Shown: positions 44,717 through 55,030, counted from the stretch's first letter. The stretch: 64,000 nt of DNA from an uncultured Pseudomonadota bacterium (GCA_902761535.1 CACWKS010000009.1:1-64000); one strand, 5' to 3'. Program-made: numbers and translations. The notes: generated from the sequence alone by a model not told the origin.

Positions 44717-45871
44717 TTAATCACATAGCTCTTCTGCCAGTTTTTCCAGTTGAGGTAAATCTTCTTTCTTCATCGCCGATTTAATTGTTACTTTGTTTTC
44801 GCAAAATGTCAGATTTTTGCAACCTTCCAACGTCTCGCGCATTTTTTTTGCCGCCATCGGCGCCCAAGAACCATTCTCAATCAAACCTATTTTACGATTT
44901 TGATAATTTTTATCTTTCAACTGAGTAATAAAATTTTCCATCTGCGGCATAATTCCGGCATCATGAGTAACACTCGCCAAAACCAACCGATCATAACGAA
45001 AAGCATCTTCTACCGCCTCTGCCATATCTTCTCGTGCTAAGTCGGTAATTGCAACCTTTTCTCCTCTTTCCTCCAACATATCTTTCAGTTTTAATGCCGC
45101 CGCTTTAGTGTGCCCGTAAATTGAGGTATAAGCAATAAACACTCCTTTGTCTTCCGGCTGATAACTGCTCCAAATATTGTATTTATTCACATAATAATCC
45201 AGATTTTCCTTTAACATCGGACCATGTAAAGGAAATATTTTTTGAATATCTAAAATCGCCGCTTTTTTCAGCACATTTTGCACTTGTTGTCCGTATTTGC
45301 CGACAATATTAAAATAATAGCGTCTGGCTTCGCAAGTCCAATCCTCATCGCAATCTAACGTTCCGAATTTACCGAAAGCATCTGCCGAGAACAACACTTT
45401 GTCTTGTTTGTCATAAGCAAACATAACTTCCGGCCAATGGACCATCGGTGCGGTAATAAATTGCAGTTTATGTTTACCCAAATCCAATTCATCGCCGTCT
45501 TTTATCTCAACTTTGCGATTTGTTATATCCAAATCTTCAAAAAATTGCTCCAATAAACCGAAACTTTTAGCCGTTGCCACCATTTTAGCATTGGGATAAA
45601 ACTCCATAAATTGAGCTATATTAGCCGCGTGATCCGGCTCCATATGCAAAACAACCAAATAATTCGGCAACCTTTCGCCTAAAATTGCTCTGAGATTGGC
45701 AAACCACTCAGCGGTAACTCGTTTATCCGCCGTATCCATCACCGCAATTTTATCATCTTTAATCACATAAGAATTATATGATATTCCATTGGGAACAATA
45801 TATTGCCCTTCAAACAAATCGAGAGTCTTATCATCAACCCCGATATAAAAAATATCATTGGTCAACTGCAT
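44717..45871 (-). CDS. flavodiiron protein (A-type flavoprotein)
   Basis: 384 residues. The metallo-beta-lactamase-like half has the diiron ligands HMEPDH (about 79-84), a His in MVHWPE, an Asp in FSADAFG, and LHGP near 225. The C-terminal half is flavodoxin-like (YTSIYGHTK FMN loop, about 253-262). These enzymes reduce O2 to water or NO to N2O and protect anaerobes, which suits the anaerobic ribonucleotide reductase nearby. I start at 45871 (MQLTNDIFYIG, with AAGGA upstream) rather than 45892. There is no rubredoxin domain attached. Confidence 0.92.
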   Translation of the reverse strand: MQLTNDIFYIGVDDKTLDLFEGQYIVPNGISYNSYVIKDDKIAVMDTADKRVTAEWFANLRAILGERLPNYLVVLHMEPDHAANIAQFMEFYPNAKMVATAKSFGLLEQFFEDLDITNRKVEIKDGDELDLGKHKLQFITAPMVHWPEVMFAYDKQDKVLFSADAFGKFGTLDCDEDWTCEARRYYFNIVGKYGQQVQNVLKKAAILDIQKIFPLHGPMLKENLDYYVNKYNIWSSYQPEDKGVFIAYTSIYGHTKAAALKLKDMLEERGEKVAITDLAREDMAEAVEDAFRYDRLVLASVTHDAGIMPQMENFITQLKDKNYQNRKIGLIENGSWAPMAAKKMRETLEGCKNLTFCENKVTIKSAMKKEDLPQLEKLAEELCD

Positions 45872-45902
45872 CTGTTTTTCCTTCTTATTCAATATATTGC
45901 TT

Positions 45903-47270
45903 TTATATTTTTTTCCAAGTCGTTCCGGCAGGCGAATCTTCCAAAACGATTCCTTTTGCTTTTAAATCATCACGAATTTTATCGGCTTTGGCGAAATCTT
46001 TGGCTTTTTTAGCCGCCGCACGTTCGGCTATCAATTGTTCGATTTCCTGTGCTTCGTCACCGTTGTCGCCCTTAAACCAAACTTCAGGATCTTGATAAAG
46101 CAACCCTAATAAATCGGCCGAAGCCAGTAATATCGATTTTTTATTCTTTATCTCATCGGCAGTTTCAGCCTTGTTCAAATCACTTACCAGCTCATGAATA
46201 TAGCTCAAGGCAAGAGGAGTGTTCAAATCATCTTCTAAAGCTTTTACCACTCTTTCATCTGGTGCAACCTTGTCTGTTGCAATATCTTTAACCCTTAGCA
46301 AGGCATTATAAAATTTATCCAAATTCTGCTTAGCCGATTCCAATCCCTCAAAAGTGAAATTAAACGGCTGATGATAATGAGTGGTCAAAAAAGTCAAACG
46401 CAAAGCTTCTGCCGGTGCTTTATCCAATACTTGGTCAATGGTATAAAAATTGCCCAAAGATTTTGACATTTTCACTCCATCAACCATCAACATACCGCCG
46501 TGCACCCAAACTTTGGCAAAATCATCATTTGGGTGGGCACACATTGATTGAGCGCACTCATTTTCATGATGCGGAAAAATTAAATCCGAACCGCCGCCGT
46601 GAATATCAAACGAATTACCCAACAGTTTAGAACTCATTGCCGAGCATTCCAAATGCCATCCCGGACGACCGAATCCCCAAGGGCTGTTCCATCCGGGTTG
46701 ATTTTTATCCGAAGGTTTCCACAAAACGAAGTCTGCCGGATTCTTTTTATAATCGGCAACCTCGATTCGTGCTCCGGCTAACATTTCTTTCATTGAGCGT
46801 TTAGATAAAAATCCGTAATTTGGCATTGATTCCACATCAAACAGTACATGTCCGTTTGCTTCATAAGCATGTCCGTTTTTGAGCAATAATTGCACCAATT
46901 CAATCATTTCATTGATATATTCGGTCGCTTTGGGACGATAATTGGGAGACAAAACATTTAATTTTGCCATATCATCAATATACCATTGATACGTTTCACG
47001 AGTAATTTCAGCAATAGGCTTGCCGGTTGCAATTGACTTATTGATTATCTTGTCATCAATGTCGGTAATATTGGAAACATAAGTTACATGATCCTTGCCG
47101 TAAATATATCGCAATAAACGATACAGAATATCAAAAGTTACCGGAGTTTTGATATTTCCCAAATGGGCATGATCATAAACGGTCGGACCGCAAACATACA
47201 TCCGCACATTATTCTTATCTATCGGCTTAAATTCTTCCTTTAATCCGCTTAATGTATTAAAAATCTGCAT
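45903..47270 (-). CDS. cysS: cysteinyl-tRNA synthetase
   Basis: 455 residues of the class I synthetase fold. It has the HIGH-equivalent HLGN after YDHA (about 34-37), the CysRS zinc ligands C (MYVCGPTVYD), C (LECSAMS) and HHENE, and KMSKSLGNF near 270. All core motifs are present. GGGAG precedes the ATG. It is 31 bp upstream of the flavodiiron start in the same direction, and its own start is 11 bp after gltX, so gltX, cysS and the flavodiiron gene probably share a transcript. Confidence 0.96.
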   Translation of the reverse strand: MQIFNTLSGLKEEFKPIDKNNVRMYVCGPTVYDHAHLGNIKTPVTFDILYRLLRYIYGKDHVTYVSNITDIDDKIINKSIATGKPIAEITRETYQWYIDDMAKLNVLSPNYRPKATEYINEMIELVQLLLKNGHAYEANGHVLFDVESMPNYGFLSKRSMKEMLAGARIEVADYKKNPADFVLWKPSDKNQPGWNSPWGFGRPGWHLECSAMSSKLLGNSFDIHGGGSDLIFPHHENECAQSMCAHPNDDFAKVWVHGGMLMVDGVKMSKSLGNFYTIDQVLDKAPAEALRLTFLTTHYHQPFNFTFEGLESAKQNLDKFYNALLRVKDIATDKVAPDERVVKALEDDLNTPLALSYIHELVSDLNKAETADEIKNKKSILLASADLLGLLYQDPEVWFKGDNGDEAQEIEQLIAERAAAKKAKDFAKADKIRDDLKAKGIVLEDSPAGTTWKKI

Positions 47271-47281
47271 AAAACTCTCCC

Positions 47282-48604
47282 TTAAGCTTTTTGTCCCGAC
47301 AAACGAGCTTTGGCTTTTTCATAACCGATAAATTTGAGTAAAACTTTCAATTCGGGACCATTGTCCAAACCGGTCAAAGCCATACGCAAAGGATGGAATA
47401 AATCTTTGCCTTTCTTATCGGTATTTTGTTTGATGACATTAATCCAACTACTATAAGCATTATCCGCCGCTAAATCATCAGGCAGTAATTCCGTAGCTTT
47501 AGTACAGAGCTCGTTGTCTTCAATAATCGGTTCAATAGTATCATAACAAACTTTTTGCCATATTTTAGCTTCTTCAACCGTATTAAGATTACCTTTAACC
47601 GCTTCCCAAAATTCTTCGGATACATCCAAGCGATTTTTAACGGCTGTGAACCTTAATTGATGCACAACTTTATGATTAAATAATTTTAATTCTTCTTCAT
47701 CAAATTTAGGCTGTGAGCGTCCTAATTTACTAAAGTCTAAGGATTGAGCCAAATCTGTCAAATTATCCCAAGGCTCAATGGCTTCTGATGTTCCCAATTT
47801 AGCAAGAAAGGCGCAAATTGCCATATTTTCGATTCCCTCGGCGCGTAACTCACGCACTCCTAACGAACCTAAACGTTTAGATAATTTGCCTTCTTTACCT
47901 GTCAATAACGGCAGGTGAGCAAATTGTGGAGCTTTTCCGCCTAAGGCTTCAAACATCTGAATTTGTGCAGCCGTGTTGGTAACGTGATCCTCGCCGCGCA
48001 CGATATGCGTAATTCCGAAATCAAAATCATCAATTACCGAAGGCAAATGGTACAGATAACTGCCGTCTTCGCGTATAATCACCGGATCAGCCAAATTTTC
48101 CGCTTCGTATTTGATGTGTCCTCGCACCAAATCATCCCACTCAATTATACCGGGATTTAATTTAAAACGATAGTGCGGTCTGCGACCTTCTGCTTCATAT
48201 TTAGCAATATCGCCGACAGTTAATTTCAAAGCTCCGCGGTCATAAATCGGTGGTTTCCCTTGTGTCATCAGCTTTTTGCGCATAACTTCCAGTTCTTCCG
48301 CCGTTTCATAACAAGCATAAATACGGCCATCAGCCTTTAATTTTGCGACAACTTCATCATATCTGGCCGTACGGGCAGATTGTCTGGCTTCTTCATCCCA
48401 GTTTAATCCTAACCATACCAATATATCGCGAATAGCATCTTCATATTCTTTTTTTGACCTTACCGCATCAGTATCATCGATTCGCAACATAAACTTTCCA
48501 TCGAGTTTTTTTGCCAACAACCAATTAAATACCGCTGTGCGTGTATTTCCAATATGCATCCAACCCGTCGGACTGGGGGCAAACCTTACCTTTACATTAC
48601 TCAT
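47282..48604 (-). CDS. gltX: glutamyl-tRNA synthetase
   Basis: 440 residues. The class I motif is PTGWMHIGNTRTAVFNW (HIGN for HIGH, about 17-20), and the second signature is KLSKRLG (about 240). Many alphaproteobacteria have two gltX copies, one acting on tRNA-Gln followed by amidation. Which type this is cannot be told by eye, so a non-discriminating or Glu-Q activity is possible. First gene of the gltX-cysS-flavodiiron set. Confidence 0.94.
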   Translation of the reverse strand: MSNVKVRFAPSPTGWMHIGNTRTAVFNWLLAKKLDGKFMLRIDDTDAVRSKKEYEDAIRDILVWLGLNWDEEARQSARTARYDEVVAKLKADGRIYACYETAEELEVMRKKLMTQGKPPIYDRGALKLTVGDIAKYEAEGRRPHYRFKLNPGIIEWDDLVRGHIKYEAENLADPVIIREDGSYLYHLPSVIDDFDFGITHIVRGEDHVTNTAAQIQMFEALGGKAPQFAHLPLLTGKEGKLSKRLGSLGVRELRAEGIENMAICAFLAKLGTSEAIEPWDNLTDLAQSLDFSKLGRSQPKFDEEELKLFNHKVVHQLRFTAVKNRLDVSEEFWEAVKGNLNTVEEAKIWQKVCYDTIEPIIEDNELCTKATELLPDDLAADNAYSSWINVIKQNTDKKGKDLFHPLRMALTGLDNGPELKVLLKFIGYEKAKARLSGQKA

Positions 48605-48655
48605 TTATAAAAAACCCTGTTATTATTTCAAAAATTTACAGAAACATTATAGGTT

Positions 48656-49327
48656 TTATTGCTCAATTTCAAGGGATTTTTGTTTGTTTGTTGCATTTTC
48701 CTTTAAACTGTTTTCCCAAGAATTGGTTATATCTTCCAAATCCTCTAAAAACCAATCAATCTCTTCATCATTTTGCGCTATCATTTCATAAAATTTAGAA
48801 CGATAGGCCAACAGCATACTGCTTTCTGCAATTTTTACATCAACTGCTTTTATTATTCCTCCGGATTCATGCAATCTGAAAATTAAAGCCATCTCTTGAT
48901 GTTGATTATTTATATCAAAATGCACTATAGTTGATACATTTGTAAATTTTCCGTCGGTTTCCGCTTTGATTACTTCATAAGTAAGGGATGCGGCAAAATC
49001 TAAAGGAAGAGTTTTATAATAAGCCAATCCGTAACGTTTGAAAATATCAATATATTTTTGCTGTTGTTCTGTCGTCATATTGCGCCAGTACTTTCCGATT
49101 ACAAATTTAGCTATATAGTCAATGTCAATGTGTTTGACCAATAAATTGTCAAGTTTCTCATAACGCTTTGCCAAATTTTGTTCTTGAAAATCCATAATCA
49201 ATTCCTTGCCTATCGTGTTGGCAAAATTCAAAGCGTCTTGCGACGCAATCGGCGCGGCCTGAAGAGGGGTAGTACAAAATAATAAAGTAAGCACGATGAT
49301 AAGTCGTAAAAATATATTACTTTTCAT
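48656..49327 (-). CDS. mlaC: MlaC-like periplasmic phospholipid-binding protein
   Basis: 223 residues with a signal peptide (ending LQAA, about 26). The chain matches the MlaC/Ttg2D family: FANTIGKELI, IDIDYIAKFVIGKYWRNMT, YIDIFKRYGLAYYK, then a lipid-cradle beta sheet. MlaC carries phospholipids between the outer-membrane MlaA and the inner-membrane MlaFEDB complex. The other mla genes are not in this window. It is divergent from the solute-binding protein gene across a 47-bp gap. Confidence 0.85.
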   Translation of the reverse strand: MKSNIFLRLIIVLTLLFCTTPLQAAPIASQDALNFANTIGKELIMDFQEQNLAKRYEKLDNLLVKHIDIDYIAKFVIGKYWRNMTTEQQQKYIDIFKRYGLAYYKTLPLDFAASLTYEVIKAETDGKFTNVSTIVHFDINNQHQEMALIFRLHESGGIIKAVDVKIAESSMLLAYRSKFYEMIAQNDEEIDWFLEDLEDITNSWENSLKENATNKQKSLEIEQ

Positions 49328-49374
49328 TTTTTATGCCTTATAATAAAACCAGTTTTTACATATTATAACACAAA

Positions 49375-50400
49375 ATGGTTAATAAAATGAAACTTAAAGC
49401 AAAATTTGTACTTTATTTGTTGTTTTGTCTTCCTTTTAATGTATATGGTGTCGAACCTGGTTTTTCTGCTTTGAAACAGCGCAATTATGTCGTTTGCGGT
49501 ATTGATGCGGATTACAATTATTTAGCTTATAAAAAAGAAGGTCGTTGGCAAGGTTTGGATGCCGATATGTGTCGAGCAGTCGCCCAAGCTGTATTGCATG
49601 ATTCCGAGAGTTTTAAATTATTACCGGTTAAAATGAAGAAAATAGGTCAATTACTTAATTCTGGATCCGTTGATGTTGTGCTGGGGCATAATTGGATACC
49701 TCCGCGAATTCTTGCCAAACAAAATATTACTCCGACTGATATCATCTATTATGATAAGATAGTTTTAGCTGTACGCGACCAAAAAATAAAAGCTTCATCA
49801 CTTAAAGATTATTTCGGCTCAAAAATTTGCGTACAAGATAATTCAATTACTCTTGATAATATAGTTCGGTATAATTCCAAATACAATTTGGGTTTTAGTA
49901 TTTTAAAGTTTTCACAACTTTCCGAGCTTAAAAGTGCATTTTATCTTAAACGTTGTAATTTGATTGCTGGAGATGAAGTATATATTACCGGAATAGTTAA
50001 AGATTTGCGTAATGAATCAGCTAAAGTATTGCCGGAAGAAATGTCGGTTATTCCCGTAAAATATTATACTTCCGGTATCAACAATTATTTTAATATTGTT
50101 ATTCGCAATATATTCAATGCGCTGAAAGTTGCCGCTGAAGAAGGAATTAATTCTGCTAATGTTGATACATTTAAAATTGATAAAAGAACTTCTGTTCAAA
50201 ATATCTTAGGCTTCAATTCCAAGTTTTGGGAGCAGTTGCATTTAGATTCATCATGGCTGGAAAAATATATACAAAAATATGGAAACTACTATGATATATT
50301 GGAACGAAACATAGGCTACAGCTCGCCGCTTAATTTAAACACAAAATACAACACATCATATAAAAAAGGTGGAATAGATATTAATATGCCACTTTTATGA
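49375..50400 (+). CDS. periplasmic amino-acid-type solute-binding protein (SBP family 3)
   Basis: 341 residues from ATG 49375, or 337 from ATG 49387. A signal peptide ends near NVYG. The mature part resembles amino-acid ABC binding proteins such as AapJ: RNYVVCGIDADYN, GRWQGLDADMCRAVAQAV, then the second lobe. No transporter genes adjoin it, so it may serve a transporter elsewhere. No clear Shine-Dalgarno is present. The stop overlaps by six bases the stop end of the convergent hydrolase. Confidence 0.82.
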   Translation: MVNKMKLKAKFVLYLLFCLPFNVYGVEPGFSALKQRNYVVCGIDADYNYLAYKKEGRWQGLDADMCRAVAQAVLHDSESFKLLPVKMKKIGQLLNSGSVDVVLGHNWIPPRILAKQNITPTDIIYYDKIVLAVRDQKIKASSLKDYFGSKICVQDNSITLDNIVRYNSKYNLGFSILKFSQLSELKSAFYLKRCNLIAGDEVYITGIVKDLRNESAKVLPEEMSVIPVKYYTSGINNYFNIVIRNIFNALKVAAEEGINSANVDTFKIDKRTSVQNILGFNSKFWEQLHLDSSWLEKYIQKYGNYYDILERNIGYSSPLNLNTKYNTSYKKGGIDINMPLL

Positions 50401-51078
50401 GTGACGTATAATAAAGTCTTTTGCCTTAGCGATTCCTTCATCGGTTATTTTATGAGGGGTATTGTCAAATGCCCAAATTTCAGTGTTGCAACCTAAATTA
50501 CGAAGATTTTCTTCGGTAAATTTTAAGGCTTCAATACGAATTTTATTATCATCTTTCCCATGTAATAACAAAAAATCAGGTCTACTGTTATAATGCTGTT
50601 CAACATAACCTTGTGCTGCTAATAATCCGCCAAAACTGATTACTCCGGCAATTTTTAATGGACACATCAGCCCCGAATATATAGCACACATAGCACCTTG
50701 AGAAAAACCGCATAAAAATAAATCACTATAATCCAGTTGATACTCATTGAGTAAAATATCTGCATACTCCATGATGTTTTGATAAGCTGTTTCCATTCCC
50801 ACTGTCATTTTGTTGTACAACTCAACAAATTCTTGCCATGAAGGAGTATCACGTCGCTTGTCATTTGGATCAAATTGACGTATAGAAAACCATTGCCTCG
50901 TTGTTTTATCCACCTCGCTGATAAAAGGAGCTTCCGGTATATGCAGAGCGGTATCTCTTAAATCTTGTAATCCGATACTTTTATGGTCAATATGTCCGGC
51001 ACAATCTTGATAGCCGTGTAAAAAAATTATCAATTTCTTCGGATATCCGTTAATATGAACAATTTCCTCTTCTATCAT
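50395..51078 (-). CDS. alpha/beta hydrolase, carboxylesterase/phospholipase (YpfH-like)
   Basis: 227 residues. FLHGYQDCAGH opens the fold, GFSQGA (about 111) carries the nucleophile Ser, and LLHGKDDNKIR and TPHKITDEG supply the Asp and His. The pattern fits the phospholipase/carboxylesterase group (PF02230), acting on short acyl esters. It has no signal peptide, so is cytoplasmic. Substrate cannot be told. Confidence 0.85.
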   Translation of the reverse strand: MIEEEIVHINGYPKKLIIFLHGYQDCAGHIDHKSIGLQDLRDTALHIPEAPFISEVDKTTRQWFSIRQFDPNDKRRDTPSWQEFVELYNKMTVGMETAYQNIMEYADILLNEYQLDYSDLFLCGFSQGAMCAIYSGLMCPLKIAGVISFGGLLAAQGYVEQHYNSRPDFLLLHGKDDNKIRIEALKFTEENLRNLGCNTEIWAFDNTPHKITDEGIAKAKDFIIRHS

Positions 51079-51122
51079 GTTCTAAAAAGCCTTAAATTGC
51101 CTTATAATTATTGTTATATGAA

Positions 51123-51893
51123 TTAGTCATCGTTTTTCAAAACCATATAAGTAATCTTATCATTATCGGCATTTATTATTCTAAAACCTTTGCCGTTTAT
51201 GGTAATTAACCCCGGTTTATTGGGAAAGCTGATTTTCTTAAAATTGCCGGAACTGTCATTGCCATCGTATGTCAGATAATCAAACCATATCCTATCCAAT
51301 TGAATGCCACCGTATTTAACTTCATAGCCATTGTGAACATTACTGATTTCATCACGTGTCTGAACAATTTTGTTCATTTTCAGATTTGAAGGATAACGCA
51401 TAAATGTTTCCGACATAACTTGCAACGTTCCGTCTTTATCAATACCTTCATGTTCATAAAAATTACCGTCATCATCAAACAAGAAATAAGAATTACCGAT
51501 ATTATTTTGCAATAAATAATACTTTACCCCGTCAATTTTTACCCATTTATCTATATCATAAGTTTTTCTCGCATCTAACTTGAAGGTAAAAGCTCCTTGA
51601 AGAGTGCCACTGACATTAGGCATAAATATAGTTTTTTCATAAACTGATTTATCAAAAAATTTATCACTCAAAATAGCTTCGCCTTTTCTGGCTGTCAAAG
51701 CTTTATTCATTATTACTTCACTTTCGCGAATAGTTTCAGTATCTTTATAAACATCATCACTGAAATCATGAATGGTATATCCTCTGATAGAATTAACCAA
51801 TCCTTTTCTAAAGGGCAACAAATCATAATCACCTGCTCTTATACACGAGGTAATTGTTAACACACCAACGAAAGCCGCTAAATATTTTTTCAT
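51123..51893 (-). CDS. hypothetical lipoprotein
   Basis: 256 residues. The N-terminal signal ends in ITSC, a lipobox, with Cys at about 17, so the protein should be membrane anchored in the envelope. The rest is beta-rich with repeated YxL/YF segments, possibly a small beta-sandwich. No family recognised. It is the only gene between the hydrolase (44 bp) and prmA, transcribed with the hydrolase. Confidence 0.6.
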   Translation of the reverse strand: MKKYLAAFVGVLTITSCIRAGDYDLLPFRKGLVNSIRGYTIHDFSDDVYKDTETIRESEVIMNKALTARKGEAILSDKFFDKSVYEKTIFMPNVSGTLQGAFTFKLDARKTYDIDKWVKIDGVKYYLLQNNIGNSYFLFDDDGNFYEHEGIDKDGTLQVMSETFMRYPSNLKMNKIVQTRDEISNVHNGYEVKYGGIQLDRIWFDYLTYDGNDSSGNFKKISFPNKPGLITINGKGFRIINADNDKITYMVLKNDD

Positions 51894-51994
51894 GCTTTTT
51901 CTCTTGATAAAAATTGCTACGTCAATCTATTTTTAATTATTATATCATAAAGTTATGGTTAGCAAATAAAATTATGCAATTATAGGATAAATAA

Positions 51995-52858
51995 ATGGAA
52001 AGCAAATGTTGGCAGGTTATTTTTCGAGTTTCTGATGCCCAAACGGAGTTTATGGATTTTTTAGATGATTTTTTTGATGTAACGGCCGTAAATTATCTCG
52101 ATTCGGGAGATGAGGAATATGTCGGTTACGCAAATTATAATAATTTTTCCGAGCAGAATATGTTATCTCAAGCCAGCTTAAAAAAAATAGAGCTTCCCCC
52201 ATATCGCATAATTGAACTTAAAAGTGAAAATTGGCTGAAAGACTATGTCATTAAATTTGATGCTTTCGAAGTGGCAGATTTTTGCATATACGGAGCTCAT
52301 CAAGAACACCCGCCGCACACGGATAAAATATGTTTACAAATTTATGCTGCGACAGCCTTTGGTTCCAATCACCAAACAACTCGTGCCTGTATAACGGCAA
52401 TTTCCGAGCTGTATCATCAAGGTTTTTTACCTAAATCAATATTAGATATGGGATGCGGATCGGGTATCCTGTCTTTATGCGCCGCCAAACTTTGGCCGAA
52501 CGGCAAAATTGTCGGTGTTGATATTGATGACGAGGCGGTGGTCGTAACCTTAAGCAATGCTCAAAACAATGGGGTATCATCACAAATTGAAGCGTTTGTC
52601 GGTGATGGATATACTGACTCTCGCCTTAATAAAAAAACACCTTATGATCTAATTTTGAGCAATATTTTAGCCAATCCGCTTAAAGAATTTGCTCCTCATT
52701 TAGCCGGACATCTTGCCCAAGGAGGTTATGCCGTATTATCCGGTTTTGTTGACAATCAGGTCGAAGAGGTTGTCAAAGCCCATACTTCTCAAGGGCTGAA
52801 ATTGAAAAAAATTTATAAAATAGACAATTGGCGCGCTGCGCTTTTACAAAAGGAATAA
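51995..52858 (+). CDS. prmA: ribosomal protein L11 methyltransferase
   Basis: 287 residues. The SAM-binding motif is LDMGCGSGILSLCAAKL (about 150-166), followed by VDIDDEAVVVTLSNA, and the catalytic-motif region is LILSNILANPLKEFAP. These match PrmA, which trimethylates L11 lysines and the N-terminus. The N-terminal domain (about 1-90) is poorly conserved, as usual. It is 4 bp from the aminopeptidase gene, so co-transcribed. Confidence 0.93.
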   Translation: MESKCWQVIFRVSDAQTEFMDFLDDFFDVTAVNYLDSGDEEYVGYANYNNFSEQNMLSQASLKKIELPPYRIIELKSENWLKDYVIKFDAFEVADFCIYGAHQEHPPHTDKICLQIYAATAFGSNHQTTRACITAISELYHQGFLPKSILDMGCGSGILSLCAAKLWPNGKIVGVDIDDEAVVVTLSNAQNNGVSSQIEAFVGDGYTDSRLNKKTPYDLILSNILANPLKEFAPHLAGHLAQGGYAVLSGFVDNQVEEVVKAHTSQGLKLKKIYKIDNWRAALLQKE

Positions 52859-52862
52859 AACC

Positions 52863-54524
52863 ATGACTATAAATGAAATCCAAGATTATCTCAAACAACA
52901 CGAACTTAATGCCTATATCGTTACTCGTAACAATATGTTTATCGGTCAAGATATTTTGCCGGAGGAAAATAAAATTAAAGAGCTTACAGGTTTCAGCGGT
53001 TCTGCCGGAAATCTTATTATCTTTCAAGATAGAGCTGTTTTGTTGGTTGACGGACGTTATGATATTCAAGCCTGCCGCCAGACAGATTCTTCCACGGTTG
53101 AGGTTGTTTGTACACGTGATTCGGTTAGTTCCTGGATTCATCACAATGTTCACGAGCCGCAAAAATTCATTTATAATGCATGGTGCCACTCTATTTCCGA
53201 AGTAGACTATTGGCGTCGTTCACTCAATTGGCACCTGTTTATTGAAGATCGAGATAATCTGTTGGGGAGCAGAGTTTCTCCTAAGCAAGCTGAAATCTTT
53301 GAAATGAAGGAAGAATTTGTCGGTGTTTCATCGGAAGAAAAAATATCTTATCTTGCTGATTTTATGGCTAAAAACCGTTTAGATGCCTATCTTTTATGCG
53401 AGAGCGACAGTGTTTCTTGGTTGATGAATTTACGCTCTGATTTAATACCGTATTCTTGTATTTTGCGTGCCTATGCTCTTGTTCATACCGGTGGTGAGGT
53501 TAGTTTATACACCAGTGATTTTTCTAAATTGGTGGACGAGCTATCCTTATTGCAAGGCAAATCAATCGGTATCAATTTTTCACGCACACCCAAAAAGGTG
53601 CAGGATATTATCAAAATTGCCGGAGCTGTATATCGCGGTGTTAATAATCCGATAACTGATTGGAAATCGATTAAAAATCCGGTGGAAATATCGGGTTTTA
53701 AGGCTTGTCATGTTCGCGATGGCGAAGCTGTCTGTCGCTTTTTAAGTTGGTTAGATAAAAATTATACTGATGTTGATGAGTTGGGATGCGTTGCCAAATT
53801 GCACGAGTTGCGCCAACAGCAAAAAGATTTTTATTCTGAAAGTTTTGCTACGATTGCCGGATATGGTGCTAATGGAGCAATAATTCATTATCAACCGACT
53901 GCCGAAACTAATCAGAAATTAAATGCCGGCTCATTGCTTTTGCTCGATTCCGGTGCTCATTATTATGATGGTACTACTGATATTACTCGTACAATTGCTC
54001 TCGGCAAACCAACCGATGCCATGATTGATGATTATACCATGGTGCTCAAAGCTCACATAGCATTGAGTTCACAAATTTTCCCCATAGGTACCATCGGTTC
54101 TCAACTCGATGCCATAACCCGTTCAGCTCTGTGGAACAAGGGTAAAGACTATTCTCACGGTACCGGTCACGGAGTTGGATATTGTCTTAATGTTCACGAA
54201 GGCCCACAATCAATCTCATTAAAAAATCCGGTTCCTTTGCAATCGGGAATGGTTTGTTCAATTGAACCGGGGTATTATTTGGAAGGGCAATACGGAGTCA
54301 GAATAGAGAATTTAGCTTTAATCATCGAAGCCCAAGAAGGTTGGTTAAAATTTGAGCCGCTGACTTTGGTGCCTTATGATCACAACCTTATCAATAAGTC
54401 ACAGCTTACTGAAACGGAAATTACTTGGATAAACAACTATCATCAACAAGTTGGTGAGAAGTTGTTGCCTTTACTGGATGCAGAAACGGCTCAGTGGCTT
54501 AAAAATCAGATTCGCCCCTTGTAA
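52863..54524 (+). CDS. pepP: M24 family Xaa-Pro aminopeptidase
   Basis: 553 residues with two N-terminal creatinase-like domains and a C-terminal pita-bread domain. The metal ligands are visible in LLLDSGAHYYDGTTDITRT (two Asp), HGTGHGVG (His) and SIEPGYY (Glu), with another Glu in the GVRIENLA stretch. It removes N-terminal residues preceding proline. The size and domain pattern fit the longer Xaa-Pro aminopeptidase type of bacteria (about 550-600). No signal peptide. Confidence 0.92.
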   Translation: MTINEIQDYLKQHELNAYIVTRNNMFIGQDILPEENKIKELTGFSGSAGNLIIFQDRAVLLVDGRYDIQACRQTDSSTVEVVCTRDSVSSWIHHNVHEPQKFIYNAWCHSISEVDYWRRSLNWHLFIEDRDNLLGSRVSPKQAEIFEMKEEFVGVSSEEKISYLADFMAKNRLDAYLLCESDSVSWLMNLRSDLIPYSCILRAYALVHTGGEVSLYTSDFSKLVDELSLLQGKSIGINFSRTPKKVQDIIKIAGAVYRGVNNPITDWKSIKNPVEISGFKACHVRDGEAVCRFLSWLDKNYTDVDELGCVAKLHELRQQQKDFYSESFATIAGYGANGAIIHYQPTAETNQKLNAGSLLLLDSGAHYYDGTTDITRTIALGKPTDAMIDDYTMVLKAHIALSSQIFPIGTIGSQLDAITRSALWNKGKDYSHGTGHGVGYCLNVHEGPQSISLKNPVPLQSGMVCSIEPGYYLEGQYGVRIENLALIIEAQEGWLKFEPLTLVPYDHNLINKSQLTETEITWINNYHQQVGEKLLPLLDAETAQWLKNQIRPL

Positions 54525-54580
54525 AATATTTTTTATCCCCCATATTTATCGGCGATATACCAATAATAAAGGAGGATAAA

Positions 54581-55030
54581 ATGAAAAAAATTTTATTTTG
54601 TTTAGCTTTATTGCTCAGCACCGTTCCTGCTCGAGCACAGGATAATATGTTGCAAATGGAAAATGAAGAGCAATATTTTCAGGCAAATAATCAAAATCCC
54701 GATAAGTCGATAATTTATATCTTTTTCAACAACCAACCTTGTCCGACCTGCCCGCAGGCAATAGAAATGATTGAAAAGGTTTATAATCAAAATTTTCTCA
54801 ATAATTACAGTCTGTTTCTTATCAACTATGATGAGGATAGCAATGCCGGATTCGTTCAAACCTACAACTTGACCAATCCTTTAGAGGTTGTAATGGTTGA
54901 TGTCCAAGACGGAAATTTTCAGGGTTATCAAAAAATCGAAGGTTTGCAGGATATGACCAACACTCCGCAAGGGTTTAACGATTTTGTCATCACCGAAGTA
55001 AACGGTTATCTGGGCAAAGCAAATGAATAA
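54581..55030 (+). CDS. exported thioredoxin-like protein with CPTC motif
   Basis: 149 residues: a signal peptide (residues 1-19, ending ARAQ) and a thioredoxin-fold domain with the active-site-like CPTC (about 52-55) after IIYIFFNNQP. The length and SLFLINYDEDSNA and DVQDGNF strands fit a small periplasmic oxidoreductase. AAGGAGG precedes the ATG strongly. The partner is unknown; a bidirectional terminator follows at 55092. Confidence 0.78.
   Translation: MKKILFCLALLLSTVPARAQDNMLQMENEEQYFQANNQNPDKSIIYIFFNNQPCPTCPQAIEMIEKVYNQNFLNNYSLFLINYDEDSNAGFVQTYNLTNPLEVVMVDVQDGNFQGYQKIEGLQDMTNTPQGFNDFVITEVNGYLGKANE

Noticed and set aside
48537-48798. 84- and 85-residue plus-strand ORFs between gltX and mlaC
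   Set aside because: They are antisense to the two real genes, AT-rich, and have no ribosome-binding site.
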